Shown: piece after piece, positions 24,998 to 34,243 of the stretch | How the letters are laid out: the number at the start of each line of letters is the position of its first letter | How positions within the stretch are numbered: position 1 is the first letter of the stretch | Origin: Chryseobacterium limigenitum | Lineage (GTDB): Bacteria; Bacteroidota; Bacteroidia; Flavobacteriales; Weeksellaceae | Length of the DNA stretch: 63,328 bases | NCBI RefSeq assembly: GCF_900114875.1 | Contig: NZ_FPKW01000021.1 | Span: 1 to 63,328 of the forward strand | Direction: 5' to 3' | Position numbers and translations under genes: made by a program | The notes under the pieces: generated by a model | Seen by the model: the letters and a program-made list of their open reading frames with translations, nothing else | Databases searched by the model: none | Told to the model about the DNA's origin: nothing

Positions 24998-25588
24998 ATG
25001 GATAAAAAATTATAATTTCTTGTAAGTCTATTCTTATTTCTAACACTTTCTTTACATGCTCAAGACAAAGTGACGGATTACCTCAACATTCCCGGACCAA
25101 TTAAAATTGATAATAAGACCTATAATTTAGCGTGGAGTTCTCATCCAAATGAAAATTATTACAAACAAGAATATTTAGGTTCAAATGAAAAAATCGAAAA
25201 ATACAATACATTAATTGTGATCGATTTTGTAAAGGGAGATTTCAAGCTTGAAGACGCAGTTGATCTAAAAGTAAATGAACTTGAAAAAATGAAAGCATCC
25301 AATCCTATCATAAATTATAAAACTTATGAAAATAATGGAGAATATATTTTAGACTTTCTTATCACTGAAAATTCAAAAGACGGGAAAGAAATACTCATTG
25401 CAGAAAGAAATGTATACCGTTATAAACTCATTGCGGACGGTAAAAATAAAGGAGTATTACTTTTCGGGATCAGTGAAAGAGGGTATCAAGAAAATATAGA
25501 GCAGTTTTTCAGCAATCTAAAAGATAACTCATCCAAATTAGTAGAAATTATTGGGAATTACAAGCTTCCGAATGTTGAATTAAAATAA
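24998..25588 (+). pseudogene. exported protein gene with a stop codon inside its signal peptide
   Basis: An ATG at 24998 opens a signal peptide, MDKKL then a TAA stop (25013-25015) and, in the same frame, FLVSLFLFLTLSLHAQ leading straight into a 172-residue open frame starting DKVTDYLNIPGPIKI. Read through the stop, this is a normal exported precursor of about 196 residues. The only good start after the stop is GTG at 25070, which would give a protein without a signal peptide. The mature part (TYNLAWSSHPNENYYKQEY, IVIDFVKGDFKLEDAV) is a small soluble domain I do not recognise by family. Either a recent nonsense mutation or a sequencing error explains it; the rest of the frame is intact, so decay would be very recent. 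Confidence 0.75.
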
Positions 25589-25809
25589 AAAATTATCATT
25601 CCATCTTTCCAAATTATAGCGCCAAAAACGCAGTTTAGATCCCGCCGGGACAACAAAGAGATTGGAAAAGCATTATGGAAAATACTGTAAAACAGATTCT
25701 TCACTACACTTTTTCTCCGTCCAAAATGACATTACGCAATAAAATCATCAACTCTTAAAGCCTAAAACACTCTTACTCTTAAACGCTAAAAACTTTCATC
25801 AAAAATCCG

Positions 25810-25817
25810 TAACTTTG
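25810..25817 (+). promoter_or_regulatory. -7 box of hpt
   Basis: TAACTTTG matches TAnnTTTG 19 bp before the ATG at 25836. It shows that the in-frame TTG at 25815 lies inside the promoter and cannot be the start. The -33 TTTG is not clear. Confidence 0.6.
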
Positions 25818-25835
25818 CAAACTACTAAAAATTTT

Positions 25836-26390
25836 ATGGAAAGTATTAAAGTTCACGACAAAACTTTTGTTCCTTATCTAGAGGACGCCGAAATTCAGGA
25901 GATCGTAAAAGCAACAGCTTTAAAAATTTATGAAGATTACAAGGATGAAGTTCCTGTTTTCATTGGTGTTTTGAACGGAGTTATCATGTTCTTCTCAGAC
26001 CTTTTGAAGCATTATCCCGGTGAATGCGAGATTGCCTTCATCCAGATGAGTTCTTACGCAGGAACAGAATCTACAGGAATCGTTTACCAGAAAATGGAAT
26101 TAACGAAAGATGTAAAAGACCGTCACATCATCCTTGTAGAGGACATCGTAGACACAGGAAATACGGTTGAAAGTCTTTTCAAATATTTTAACGAAACACA
26201 GCGACCGAAATCTGTAAAAATAGCTTCATTCTTATTGAAACCTGAAGTTTACAAGAAAGATTTCAAGCTGGATTATATCGGAAAAGAAATTCCGAACAAA
26301 TTTGTTCTTGGTTATGGTTTAGATTATGACGAATTAGGAAGAAACCTTCCGAATTTATATCAATTATCTGACGGACAAATCAACCATTAA
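25836..26390 (+). CDS. hpt: hypoxanthine phosphoribosyltransferase
   Basis: Purine-salvage enzyme of 184 residues that makes IMP/GMP from hypoxanthine/guanine and PRPP. The PRPP-binding loop is ILVEDIVDTGNTV (about residues 103-115), preceded by FIQMSSYAGTES, the flexible active-site loop; PVFIGVLNGVIMFFSDLLKH forms the first PRPP contact. The start at 25836 is set by a -7 box just upstream. It precedes adk, so nucleotide-metabolism genes cluster here, but a 154-bp repeat-containing gap separates them. Confidence 0.95.
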   Translation: MESIKVHDKTFVPYLEDAEIQEIVKATALKIYEDYKDEVPVFIGVLNGVIMFFSDLLKHYPGECEIAFIQMSSYAGTESTGIVYQKMELTKDVKDRHIILVEDIVDTGNTVESLFKYFNETQRPKSVKIASFLLKPEVYKKDFKLDYIGKEIPNKFVLGYGLDYDELGRNLPNLYQLSDGQINH

Positions 26391-26413
26391 GCGCTGTTGG
26401 CTATTAGCTGATA

Positions 26414-26484
26414 GCTTTTAGCCTAAAAAAGTAAAATAAAGAAATAAATTTAATAATAACTTAAAAATGCTAAAGGCTAAAAGC
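26414..26484. repeat. hairpin-forming intergenic repeat (GCTTTTAGCC type)
   Basis: Perfect 11-bp arms GCTTTTAGCCT (26414-26424) and AGGCTAAAAGC (26474-26484) flank an AT-rich loop. More copies of the unit (GGCTATTAGCTGATAGC, AAAAGCCAAAAGCC) run on both sides between hpt and adk. Non-coding. Confidence 0.55.
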
Positions 26485-26544
26485 AAGTAAGCTAATGGTA
26501 AAAGCCAAAAGCCAATTGCCAATCGCCAAAAGCCCTTCAACATT

Positions 26545-27123
26545 ATGATAAACATTGTTCTGTTCGGCCCTCCAGGAAGTGGAAAAGGAACTCAAGCTCA
26601 GAATCTGATCGAGAAATTTAATTTAAAACAAATCTCAACAGGTGACCTTTTCAGATTCAACATGAAAAATGATACTGACCTTGGGAAACTGGCAAAGTCT
26701 TACATTGATAAAGGAGAATTGGTTCCTGATCAGGTAACGATCGATATGCTGATTGACGAATTGAGAAAACCAACGGATGCTGCAGGATTTATTTTCGACG
26801 GATATCCAAGAACTGCAGTTCAGACAGAAGCTTTGGAAAAAATCGTAAAAGATGAATTGAACGACAACATCGATATTTGTCTTTCATTGATCGTAGAAGA
26901 TACTATTTTGGTTGAAAGATTGCTGAAAAGAGGTGAAACAAGCGGAAGAACCGATGACAGCAATGTAGAGATCATCGAAAACAGAATTAAAGAATATTAT
27001 GCAAAAACAGCGGAAGTAGCTGAATTGTATAAGCAGCAAGGAAAATATGTAGAGGTAAACGGAGTTGGCGAGATCAACGAAATCTCTGAAAAGCTCTTTG
27101 CTGAAGTAGAAAAAATAAAATAA
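26545..27123 (+). CDS. adk: adenylate kinase
   Basis: Cytoplasmic nucleotide kinase interconverting ATP + AMP and 2 ADP. The P-loop is FGPPGSGKGTQAQ (7-19), the AMP-binding part has STGDLFR (30-36) and FDGYPRT (84-90), and the LID arginine segment is LKRGETSGRTDDSN. At 192 residues it has the short LID lacking the zinc-finger-like insertion of the 214-residue E. coli enzyme. Together with hpt and obg it forms a rightward group separated by repeat-containing gaps. Confidence 0.97.
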   Translation: MINIVLFGPPGSGKGTQAQNLIEKFNLKQISTGDLFRFNMKNDTDLGKLAKSYIDKGELVPDQVTIDMLIDELRKPTDAAGFIFDGYPRTAVQTEALEKIVKDELNDNIDICLSLIVEDTILVERLLKRGETSGRTDDSNVEIIENRIKEYYAKTAEVAELYKQQGKYVEVNGVGEINEISEKLFAEVEKIK

Positions 27124-27136
27124 GGATTTAGAATTT

Positions 27137-27178
27137 AGGGATTAGGATTTAGCATTGCAAATCTATTCCCTAATCCCT
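27137..27178. repeat. hairpin-forming intergenic repeat (AGGGATTAGG type)
   Basis: Arms AGGGATTAGG (27137-27146) and CCTAATCCCT (27169-27178) are perfect complements in the adk-obg gap. A relative with the same TTAGGG vocabulary occurs at 38203-38259. Confidence 0.55.
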
Positions 27179-27201
27179 GAAGCCTAAACCCTAAAAGAAT
27201 T

Positions 27202-28185
27202 ATGTCAAATTTTGTAGATTACGTAAAGATTCATTGTAAAAGCGGTCATGGTGGCGCAGGTTCTGCCCATCTTCGCCGTGAAAAATATATTCCGAAAGGA
27301 GGACCTGATGGTGGAGACGGAGGACGTGGCGGCCACGTTATCATGAAAGGAAATGCTCAGGAATGGACTTTACTACCCCTTCGATACACGCGTCACATCA
27401 AAGCGGAGCGTGGTCAGAACGGGGCTAAAAACCAACTTACAGGCGCTTACGGAGAAGATGTTTACATCAATGTACCTATCGGAACCATTGCTAAAAATGA
27501 AGACGGAGAAATCGTTGGCGAAATCATGGAAGACGGTCAGGAAATCATCCTGATGGAAGGAGGAAAAGGAGGAAAAGGAAACGAACATTTCAAATCTTCT
27601 ACCAACCAAACTCCCAGGTTTGCACAACCGGGAATGGACGGTCAGGAAGGATTTATCGTTTTCGAACTTAAAATCTTAGCTGATGTTGGATTGGTAGGTT
27701 TCCCTAATGCAGGAAAATCAACTCTACTATCATCTGTTTCTGCGGCTAAACCGAAAATTGCCAATTACGCATTTACCACTTTAACACCCAATTTAGGAAT
27801 CGTAGACTACAGAAATTACAAATCTTTTGTAATGGCCGACATTCCGGGAATTATTGAAGGTGCAGCGGAAGGAAAAGGTCTTGGTCACCGTTTCCTGAGA
27901 CATATTGAAAGAAACTCGATCTTATTATTCCTTATTCCGGCAGATTCTGAAAGTCATTTTCAGGAGTTTAAAATTCTGGAGAATGAATTGAAAGAATACA
28001 ACCCCGAATTGTTGGATAAAGATTACATTATTTCTATCTCAAAATCCGATCTGGTAGATGAGGAACTTAGAAAAGAAATTTCTGCAGAATTCCCTGAAAA
28101 TAAAAAACCTTTATTTTTCTCAGGAGTTACAGGAGAAGGTCTTATGGAACTGAAAGATGCGATCTGGAAGCAGCTGCACGGATAG
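27202..28185 (+). CDS. obg: GTPase Obg (CgtA)
   Basis: Essential GTPase linked to 50S ribosome assembly and stress control. The N-terminal glycine-rich Obg fold (1-158: KSGHGGAGSAHLRREKYIPKGGPDGGDGGRGG and similar) is followed by the G domain with G1 GFPNAGKS (166-173), the switch region FTTLTPNLG, G3 DIPGIIEGA and G4 SKSD. It ends at residue 327 without the C-terminal OCT domain, the compact form seen in many bacteria. A strong hairpin terminator follows 22 bp after the stop codon. Confidence 0.97.
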   Translation: MSNFVDYVKIHCKSGHGGAGSAHLRREKYIPKGGPDGGDGGRGGHVIMKGNAQEWTLLPLRYTRHIKAERGQNGAKNQLTGAYGEDVYINVPIGTIAKNEDGEIVGEIMEDGQEIILMEGGKGGKGNEHFKSSTNQTPRFAQPGMDGQEGFIVFELKILADVGLVGFPNAGKSTLLSSVSAAKPKIANYAFTTLTPNLGIVDYRNYKSFVMADIPGIIEGAAEGKGLGHRFLRHIERNSILLFLIPADSESHFQEFKILENELKEYNPELLDKDYIISISKSDLVDEELRKEISAEFPENKKPLFFSGVTGEGLMELKDAIWKQLHG

Positions 28186-28207
28186 GAAAAGATCTTATAC
28201 AATATAA

Positions 28208-28241
28208 AAAAAAGGATAAACATCGCTGTTTATCCTTTTTT
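28208..28241. terminator. bidirectional terminator after obg
   Basis: A perfect 15-bp stem (28208-28222 and 28227-28241) with loop TCGC has an A-tract on its left and a T-tract on its right, serving obg and the convergent T9SS gene. Confidence 0.88.
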
Positions 28242-28257
28242 GCTGGTTTTTAATTTA

Positions 28258-29973
28258 TTATTTTTTAATGAATTTTTTAGTCGTTTTTCCTTCTTTCGTT
28301 TCGACAATAATAATATAAGATCCTGACGGAATATTGCTTACATCTATTTTATTATCATTCAATACAACATTTACTTTCTTGCCTGAAATATCAAAGATTT
28401 CTACTTTTTCAATTTTTACATTTGATTTTATGTTTAACACATCTGAAACAGGATTTGGATAAACATCAATGTTGTTGTTGTTAGTCATCATGTTAGTTTT
28501 AGATTCTTTTTTCCTTAAATCCAAGAACATATTGTTTTTTTCAACATTCCTTTTTTCGAAAACTTCAGGGTTACAAGGAATTTCGCAGCTTGCAATTGTT
28601 GCAAGATATTTCGCTCCCGGTTTTATGTCTGTTCCCGGAAGAAGATTAACATAATTTCCGGCTTTCATTGTGATATCACGTCCTTTATCAATGATATAGT
28701 TATCTTTTGTAATGATCGTATTTCCCGCCTGATACGTATAAATAAAGTTGGTTTCAGGGGTTTGAAGCGTGATGTTTGAAACGCAATTTCCGCCACCTTC
28801 ATTTCCACTAAGATTAGGCACTAATTGTGGGAAAGATCTTGCCAGGCCCGGCAATAAGTATAAATTTGCCCAATCTAAACTGCTTCCTCCATAAACATCG
28901 GGATTAATAATTTTTGAAATATAATCATTGTACCCAAATTTTACATAAATATCACCTTTTGTATTTCGTTGCATTCCTTCGAAATACTGATTGGGAATCT
29001 GGGACTGGTTAATATTATTATAAACCAGATTAGTATTTGTTGAATTGACTAGATCAATCGCATAAATAGGAGCATCATTTTTAACATAATCTAAGGCTGC
29101 AGCATATAAAATTGACGAGTTTTTATTAAATTCTGTATAAACAGGGGCTAAATTAGCAATCACAAGATAATAATCACTGGTAAAATGTCCGGTATTGTTA
29201 TCAAAAGAATAAACTCGAGCTTCATTATAATTGTTATTTACATCTTGAGTAGTCACGCTTATATAATTGGAAAACTTATTACAAGAACTAAGCTTTTCTG
29301 ATGCTTTAATATAAGCATAATGCGAAAAACTAAACGGTGCTGTGGCCGCTCCCAAACTACTCACAACCGGAATACTTGCCAAACCATTGCTGTCTAATAA
29401 ATAGCTATACAGATTTGTACCGTCCTGAATGAGCACCCAATAAGCAGAGTTATTAGCATGAGGTACTACAGTTACCCCTTTAGCAGTTGTAAAATCATTT
29501 CCAGATTGATCCAGCATTGGCAGACCTGTAGAATTGGCCAGAACATCTCCTAATGGCAGGCCATTGGACCCTAAACTTCCCTGAGACATATCAACCACAG
29601 TATAACGTGCTTTAAAAGTTCCTGATAAAACCACACCTCCACTAATGATATAATACAAATTAGGATTCGTAGGATGTTTAACTATAGATATCTGGTAAGT
29701 ACACTCTTGATTAAGCCCACTTCCATTAGGCATTAGCTGATGTTCTCTATTGAAAACCTCCAAACCATTCGTATAAAACAATAATTTCCCGCTACTATCA
29801 CTCACAGATGCACTTGCCAGATTTGTAACCGCCTGGCTGTCGTATAATACCACAGGATTACTTCCCGAAAAATTGACACCGGCAAAAGCTCCAAAATACC
29901 AATTGTCATTTTCTCCCTGAGAAAACAAAAATAATGGCAGAGCTAATATGAATGTTATATATAATTTTTTCAT
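28258..29973 (-). CDS. T9SS-secreted surface protein, copy B
   Basis: Secreted or cell-surface protein of 571 residues. Signal peptide MKKLYITFILALPLFLFSQ, then NDNWYFGAFAGVNF, a motif that opens many flavobacterial PD40/WD40-like beta-propeller proteins. Residues about 20-400 form the propeller-like part. A segment with NYIIDKGRDITMKAGNYVNLLPGTDIKPGAKYLATI (about 425-460) is the cell-adhesion-like linker often found before sorting signals. The C-terminal about 75 residues (VYPNPVSDVLNI, VEIFDISGKKV, GSYIIIVETKEGKTTKKFIKK) are a type A sorting domain for the type IX secretion system. It is a paralogue of the gene at 31241-33052 and follows a fibre-like gene by 21 bp. Confidence 0.9.
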   Translation of the reverse strand: MKKLYITFILALPLFLFSQGENDNWYFGAFAGVNFSGSNPVVLYDSQAVTNLASASVSDSSGKLLFYTNGLEVFNREHQLMPNGSGLNQECTYQISIVKHPTNPNLYYIISGGVVLSGTFKARYTVVDMSQGSLGSNGLPLGDVLANSTGLPMLDQSGNDFTTAKGVTVVPHANNSAYWVLIQDGTNLYSYLLDSNGLASIPVVSSLGAATAPFSFSHYAYIKASEKLSSCNKFSNYISVTTQDVNNNYNEARVYSFDNNTGHFTSDYYLVIANLAPVYTEFNKNSSILYAAALDYVKNDAPIYAIDLVNSTNTNLVYNNINQSQIPNQYFEGMQRNTKGDIYVKFGYNDYISKIINPDVYGGSSLDWANLYLLPGLARSFPQLVPNLSGNEGGGNCVSNITLQTPETNFIYTYQAGNTIITKDNYIIDKGRDITMKAGNYVNLLPGTDIKPGAKYLATIASCEIPCNPEVFEKRNVEKNNMFLDLRKKESKTNMMTNNNNIDVYPNPVSDVLNIKSNVKIEKVEIFDISGKKVNVVLNDNKIDVSNIPSGSYIIIVETKEGKTTKKFIKK

Positions 29974-29994
29974 ATGTTTAATTTTTACAGCTCA

Positions 29995-31161
29995 TTATTT
30001 CATTTTCTTTTCTAAAACCTCAATGCGTTTTTGTTGCTCGATTGCGTGAAGTGTAAGCTCTTCAATTTTCTTTAAAAGAAGAATATTCATTGCTTTTAAT
30101 TCTATCCCATTTTCGATCGCTTCTTTTGTGCTGGGAACTTCAGGTAAATGGCCATTTTTATTGATGAACTGGCTCAAATCATTCAATGACATCAGCTTAT
30201 AATCTTTTTCAAAAACGTAATCTGCCCATCCGTTGCTTGATGCGATATCTACTTTTATTTTTTCAGTTCTTATCCCGTCTTTTACAAAAAGTTTATATCT
30301 TTCTCCGTCTTGCGCAATCCCATCTGCAGGTAACTGACTGTTAAACTGCCCAATACCGATTGTCCCGTTGTTTCCTACGATCCAATTTCCGATGTTTAAT
30401 TCGTTTGAAGGCTGAGAATTATATGGCGCAATGTTATTTCCTATGTAGATATTTCCACTTGCATTATTTGCATTTGGAGCATTACTATAACCTACCGATA
30501 TATTATTATTCGCTGTCAATGTATTCAGAAAACCATTAAAACCTAAAACTGTATTATAGTTTCCGTTGGTAAGTCGCAATAAAGCAGATGTTCCTAAGGC
30601 AGTATTCCCTACTAAAGGAACCGATGCAGTGCTTCCCCAGGCTCTAAGAGCGGAAAAACCAACTGCCGTATTATATTCTCCACTAATAATGCCTCCCAAC
30701 GTATTATGCCCTACCGCAACATTGTTATTTCCGGTAACTGAAAACTGCATTGAATTGATCCCCAATGCCGTATTTAAAGATCCTGTAGTGCTGCTTCCCA
30801 ATGTATTAAATCCTAAAGCCGTATTTGATACTCCTGTAGAATTGGCAACCAGTGAACCCAAACCAACGGCCACATTACCATAATTTACGCCTCCTGCATT
30901 ATTTGACGGAATTTCATTTCCTCCTCCTATATATAAATTATTGGTAAAGCCTTGTGTATTGGTTTCATGAAAGACTAATCTTCCGTTGGCTGTTAATCTT
31001 AATTTTTCAGAATTATTTATTTTAAATACTAAAGATTGGTTATCTGTAGTTCCAATGAAATTAGTGGAAGGACTCGTCCCTGCATTTCCAGTAAGATTCC
31101 ATGATTGTGCATTTGCCTGTAAACTTAATACAGCAACAATTAGAATGATCGTTTTTCTCAT
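29995..31161 (-). CDS. YadA-head-like fibre protein, copy B
   Basis: An exported 388-residue protein with signal peptide MRKTIILIVAVLSLQANAQ. Residues about 95-260 contain successive units of the NTALGxNxL / NVAVGxNTL kind, the short left-handed beta-roll repeats of YadA-type trimeric adhesin heads. After NNELNIGNWIVGNNGTIGIGQ comes a conserved C-terminal part (DYVFEKDYKLMSLNDLSQFI, GHLPEVPSTKEAIENGIELK) and a terminal coiled coil (MNILLLKKIEELTLHAIEQQ to the end). This C-terminal form is widespread in Bacteroidota fibre-like proteins. No T9SS sorting domain or beta-barrel anchor is present. It pairs with the T9SS gene downstream; the same pair occurs again just upstream. Confidence 0.82.
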   Translation of the reverse strand: MRKTIILIVAVLSLQANAQSWNLTGNAGTSPSTNFIGTTDNQSLVFKINNSEKLRLTANGRLVFHETNTQGFTNNLYIGGGNEIPSNNAGGVNYGNVAVGLGSLVANSTGVSNTALGFNTLGSSTTGSLNTALGINSMQFSVTGNNNVAVGHNTLGGIISGEYNTAVGFSALRAWGSTASVPLVGNTALGTSALLRLTNGNYNTVLGFNGFLNTLTANNNISVGYSNAPNANNASGNIYIGNNIAPYNSQPSNELNIGNWIVGNNGTIGIGQFNSQLPADGIAQDGERYKLFVKDGIRTEKIKVDIASSNGWADYVFEKDYKLMSLNDLSQFINKNGHLPEVPSTKEAIENGIELKAMNILLLKKIEELTLHAIEQQKRIEVLEKKMK

Positions 31162-31195
31162 GATTAAAAATTAGTTTTAAGAATTATTATAGATC

Positions 31196-31224
31196 AAAAA
31201 AGGAGAAAGAAGTGTCTTTCTCCT
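31196..31224 (-). terminator. terminator after the first fibre/T9SS pair
   Basis: A perfect 10-bp stem AGGAGAAAGA / TCTTTCTCCT (31201-31210 and 31215-31224) is followed on the minus strand by five T. It divides the duplicated modules into two transcription units. Confidence 0.8.
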
Positions 31225-31240
31225 TGAATGTTAATATGTT

Positions 31241-33052
31241 TTACTGAACAATAATTTTTTTAGAAACATTTGTTCCATTATCCAGCTTAATCATCAGTAA
31301 ATAAGCAGATTTCGGTAAATTTTCAACAGGAACGCTGACATCATTTCCATTCAAAACATTTTTACCTGAAAGATCATAAAGCGTCCAACCCATTAATTTA
31401 TTTTTACCGGTGTCTATTTTCACGACTGTAGAAGCCGGATTTGGATAGATTTTAACTTCCGAAGCTGCAATCGTATTTGTTTTGGCAAAAGTTGGTTCAA
31501 TATTATTTGCCCCTACTTTACTCAAATTATTAATTGTACACGGACTGATATATGCTTTAAAATTTCCTCTTAAGTCCCCTTTCACAAAGAAGCCCGGGTT
31601 TAAATTAACATTTAAGCCAGCTTTATATTCTACACTCAGATTATCATTTATTGTTGAAGATGCAAAGATTGATTTTCCAGCCTGATAAACCTGGGAAGAT
31701 GTTACCGGCGTTGTAATATATAAAACATCAGGACAAGGATTGACGATATTATCTGAAGTTGGAATTAATTGAGGAAAAGAGTACCCATTTAATGTACCTT
31801 TCTGTGGTACTATTGTCGTAACAGGATTTACACTTGTATTCCAGACATCCGGAGTGTTGATGACTCCCCAGTCATAAGAATAATAGGTTCCGTTTATGGT
31901 ACTGCCAAAAACTACGAGCTCGGTTTTGTCAACTTCTACAAATTTAAATTTATAGCTCTGAATCAGATATATTTTACCATTTTTAGCACGCTGCAGTGTT
32001 GCAGATACTCCTCTTAAAATAAATGGAAATTCAAATTTAAAAGTTCCCGGAAGAGCAGGATTATATCCAACTAACTGATTGGTAGAAATATTATACATAG
32101 CTATCCCGGATTCACTGTTTGCAGTTCCACAAAGGCATCCTGCAGAAATAGTAAAATATACAATATTGCTGTCGGAAGAAAATTCTGCGCTGTTAGCAAA
32201 ATCAGCGGCGTCCATATAATTGGAAATCAAAGCATTTGGAACTATATTAAACTGATTGGTAATACTTCCTGATGTGTTATTAAAATCATACAGATAAACA
32301 CCCATTGTAGGATACTTATTAATCCTTGTCAATAGCTTTTTGCCGTTGGGTGATATTTTAAAGAAATTTCCGGATGCAGGTGCGGGGCTTACTACAGGTG
32401 TTGTGTTCAATCCTGAAGCATCAAGCTTATATGATAAAAAATTTCCATTATTTGCAGTCACAATCCAGTATGAATTTCCGTCGCTTGCAATGGTAGAAGT
32501 TAAAGCATTAGTTTCCGAATTTGTAAACAACATTCCTTTTGAAGTAACCTTTCCTAAACCACCGTTAAAAGATAAGTCTACAACCGCATAGCCAAGTCCG
32601 TAATTGGTAGATGTAGTCGCCAGAAAGGTAACATCATCATTTGCAATTCTATTTCCATTAATAAAAAATACATAATACTTTGTTGAAGAATTGGGTACAG
32701 GAACAATAATGGAAGATTGATCCGAAGGATTTCCTCTGATCTGATATAAAGAGTTCATGTTAGATGGGCCAAAAAGATGGTCTCCATCCTGCATGATTGC
32801 GTTATTTTTATTGTAAACTGTATATCCGTTTGAAGAAAACAGCAGATCTCCTGTATTTTTATCACTTGCAACAGAACTTATGTATCTGATGTATCGGCTT
32901 AAATTTGTTGTATGGGCAAAGCCGTTCGGGCTGGTGTTATCAAAATTCCATTTGCTATTTCCAAACAGCCAGTTATCATTCTCATGCTGAGCAAACAAAA
33001 AGTTTGTACTCAAAGCTATGAGAAATGCTATGAAAGAAATTTTTGTCTTCAT
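31241..33052 (-). CDS. T9SS-secreted surface protein, copy A
   Basis: A 603-residue paralogue of the product at 28258-29973: signal peptide ending FLFAQ, then NDNWLFGNSKWNF, a propeller-like region with SPNGKKLLTRI, a cell-adhesion-like segment (SVEYKAGLNVNLNPGFFVKGDLRGNFKAYI, about 480-510) and a C-terminal type A sorting domain (VKIYPNPASTVVKI, GWTLYDLSGKNVL, ESAYLLMIKL-like ending). It is expected on the cell surface or released through the type IX system. It lies 18 bp after its fibre-like partner and carries its own terminator. Confidence 0.9.
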   Translation of the reverse strand: MKTKISFIAFLIALSTNFLFAQHENDNWLFGNSKWNFDNTSPNGFAHTTNLSRYIRYISSVASDKNTGDLLFSSNGYTVYNKNNAIMQDGDHLFGPSNMNSLYQIRGNPSDQSSIIVPVPNSSTKYYVFFINGNRIANDDVTFLATTSTNYGLGYAVVDLSFNGGLGKVTSKGMLFTNSETNALTSTIASDGNSYWIVTANNGNFLSYKLDASGLNTTPVVSPAPASGNFFKISPNGKKLLTRINKYPTMGVYLYDFNNTSGSITNQFNIVPNALISNYMDAADFANSAEFSSDSNIVYFTISAGCLCGTANSESGIAMYNISTNQLVGYNPALPGTFKFEFPFILRGVSATLQRAKNGKIYLIQSYKFKFVEVDKTELVVFGSTINGTYYSYDWGVINTPDVWNTSVNPVTTIVPQKGTLNGYSFPQLIPTSDNIVNPCPDVLYITTPVTSSQVYQAGKSIFASSTINDNLSVEYKAGLNVNLNPGFFVKGDLRGNFKAYISPCTINNLSKVGANNIEPTFAKTNTIAASEVKIYPNPASTVVKIDTGKNKLMGWTLYDLSGKNVLNGNDVSVPVENLPKSAYLLMIKLDNGTNVSKKIIVQ

Positions 33053-33070
33053 AATTTTAAGTTTTAAAAA

Positions 33071-34243
33071 TTAATTTGAAGATCTGATTTCTTTTTTCAA
33101 TGCTTGAATTTCTTCTTTTTGAGATACTAATTCTTTATTTTGTTGAATCAAATGAAGAGTTAATTCTTCTACTTTTTTTAACAAAAGAATATTCATTTCT
33201 TTTAATTCTATCCCGTTTTCAATAGCTTCTTTTGTGGTAGGAACTTCCGGTAAATGACCATTTTCATTGATGAACAGACTCAAGTCATTCAATGACATCA
33301 GCTTATAATCTTTTTCAAAAACATAGTCTGCCCATCCGTTGCTTGCCGCGATATCTACTTTTACTTTTTCGGTTCTTATACCATCTTTTACGAAAAGTTT
33401 ATACCTTTCCCCGTCTGGCGCAATTCCATCTGCTGGTAATTGATTGGTAAACTGCCCAATACCGATTGTCCCGTTGTTTCCTACAATCCAGTTTCCGATA
33501 TTCAGCTCATTGTTTGGAGAAGTTGTATTATACGGAACAATATTGCTTCCTATGAAAACATTATTATTTCCCGAAGTTATATATCTGGCATTAGAAAAGC
33601 CAACATTGACGTTGTTAGAGCCCGTTTTAATAGCTCTGAATGAATCTGCCCCCAATACAACATTTGAGTTTCCTATATTGAGGTATCTCAAAGCGCTTAA
33701 TCCGACAGCTACGTTAGAATCTCCTACCAGACTTCCGGATCCCAATGCTGAAGTTCCTACTCCTACATTTCCGTTTCCGTTCTGGAAATATTCTAATGAA
33801 TTCATTCCTACCGCTACATTAGAAGATCCGCCTTGTGTATTTCTCATCGAATTAAAACCTACAGATACATTGATCTCTCCACTTGTCATCAATGACATTG
33901 AATTTGTTCCAAGCGCCGTATTACCACCACCGACAGTGTTTTGGGTAAAAGCTCCCATTCCGAATACTGCATTATTAGAAGTCGTTGCGTTATCTATTCC
34001 GCCACCAAAAAATAAATTTTTGTCCCAGATCTGTCCCGCCGTATTTACGTTAAAAAATATGAATCTGCCATCAGGGTTGATTTTCATTTTTTCCGTATTA
34101 TTTGTTTTAAAAATAAGAGCTTTCGAATCAGTAGTTCCAATAAAGTCTGTAACAGCTGTTCCTGCATTTCCTGCAAGATTCCATGTTTGTGCATTTGCAG
34201 TAATACCTAAAACTGCTGCCAATAAAATGATAGTTTTTTTCAT
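33071..34243 (-). CDS. YadA-head-like fibre protein, copy A
   Basis: A 390-residue paralogue of the product at 29995-31161. Signal peptide MKKTIILLAAVLGITANAQ, then TWNLAGNAGTAVTDFIGTTDSKALIFKTNN, shared almost word for word with copy B. About eight head repeats follow (NTALGTNSM, NVSVGFNSM, NVAVGMNSL, NVGVGTSAL, NVAVGLSAL, NVVLGADSF, NVNVGFSNA; about residues 105-235). The C-terminal part from NELNIGNWIVGNNGTIGIGQ onward is nearly identical to copy B, and the end is a longer coiled coil (KEEIQALKKEI). First gene of the upstream pair. Confidence 0.82.
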   Translation of the reverse strand: MKKTIILLAAVLGITANAQTWNLAGNAGTAVTDFIGTTDSKALIFKTNNTEKMKINPDGRFIFFNVNTAGQIWDKNLFFGGGIDNATTSNNAVFGMGAFTQNTVGGGNTALGTNSMSLMTSGEINVSVGFNSMRNTQGGSSNVAVGMNSLEYFQNGNGNVGVGTSALGSGSLVGDSNVAVGLSALRYLNIGNSNVVLGADSFRAIKTGSNNVNVGFSNARYITSGNNNVFIGSNIVPYNTTSPNNELNIGNWIVGNNGTIGIGQFTNQLPADGIAPDGERYKLFVKDGIRTEKVKVDIAASNGWADYVFEKDYKLMSLNDLSLFINENGHLPEVPTTKEAIENGIELKEMNILLLKKVEELTLHLIQQNKELVSQKEEIQALKKEIRSSN

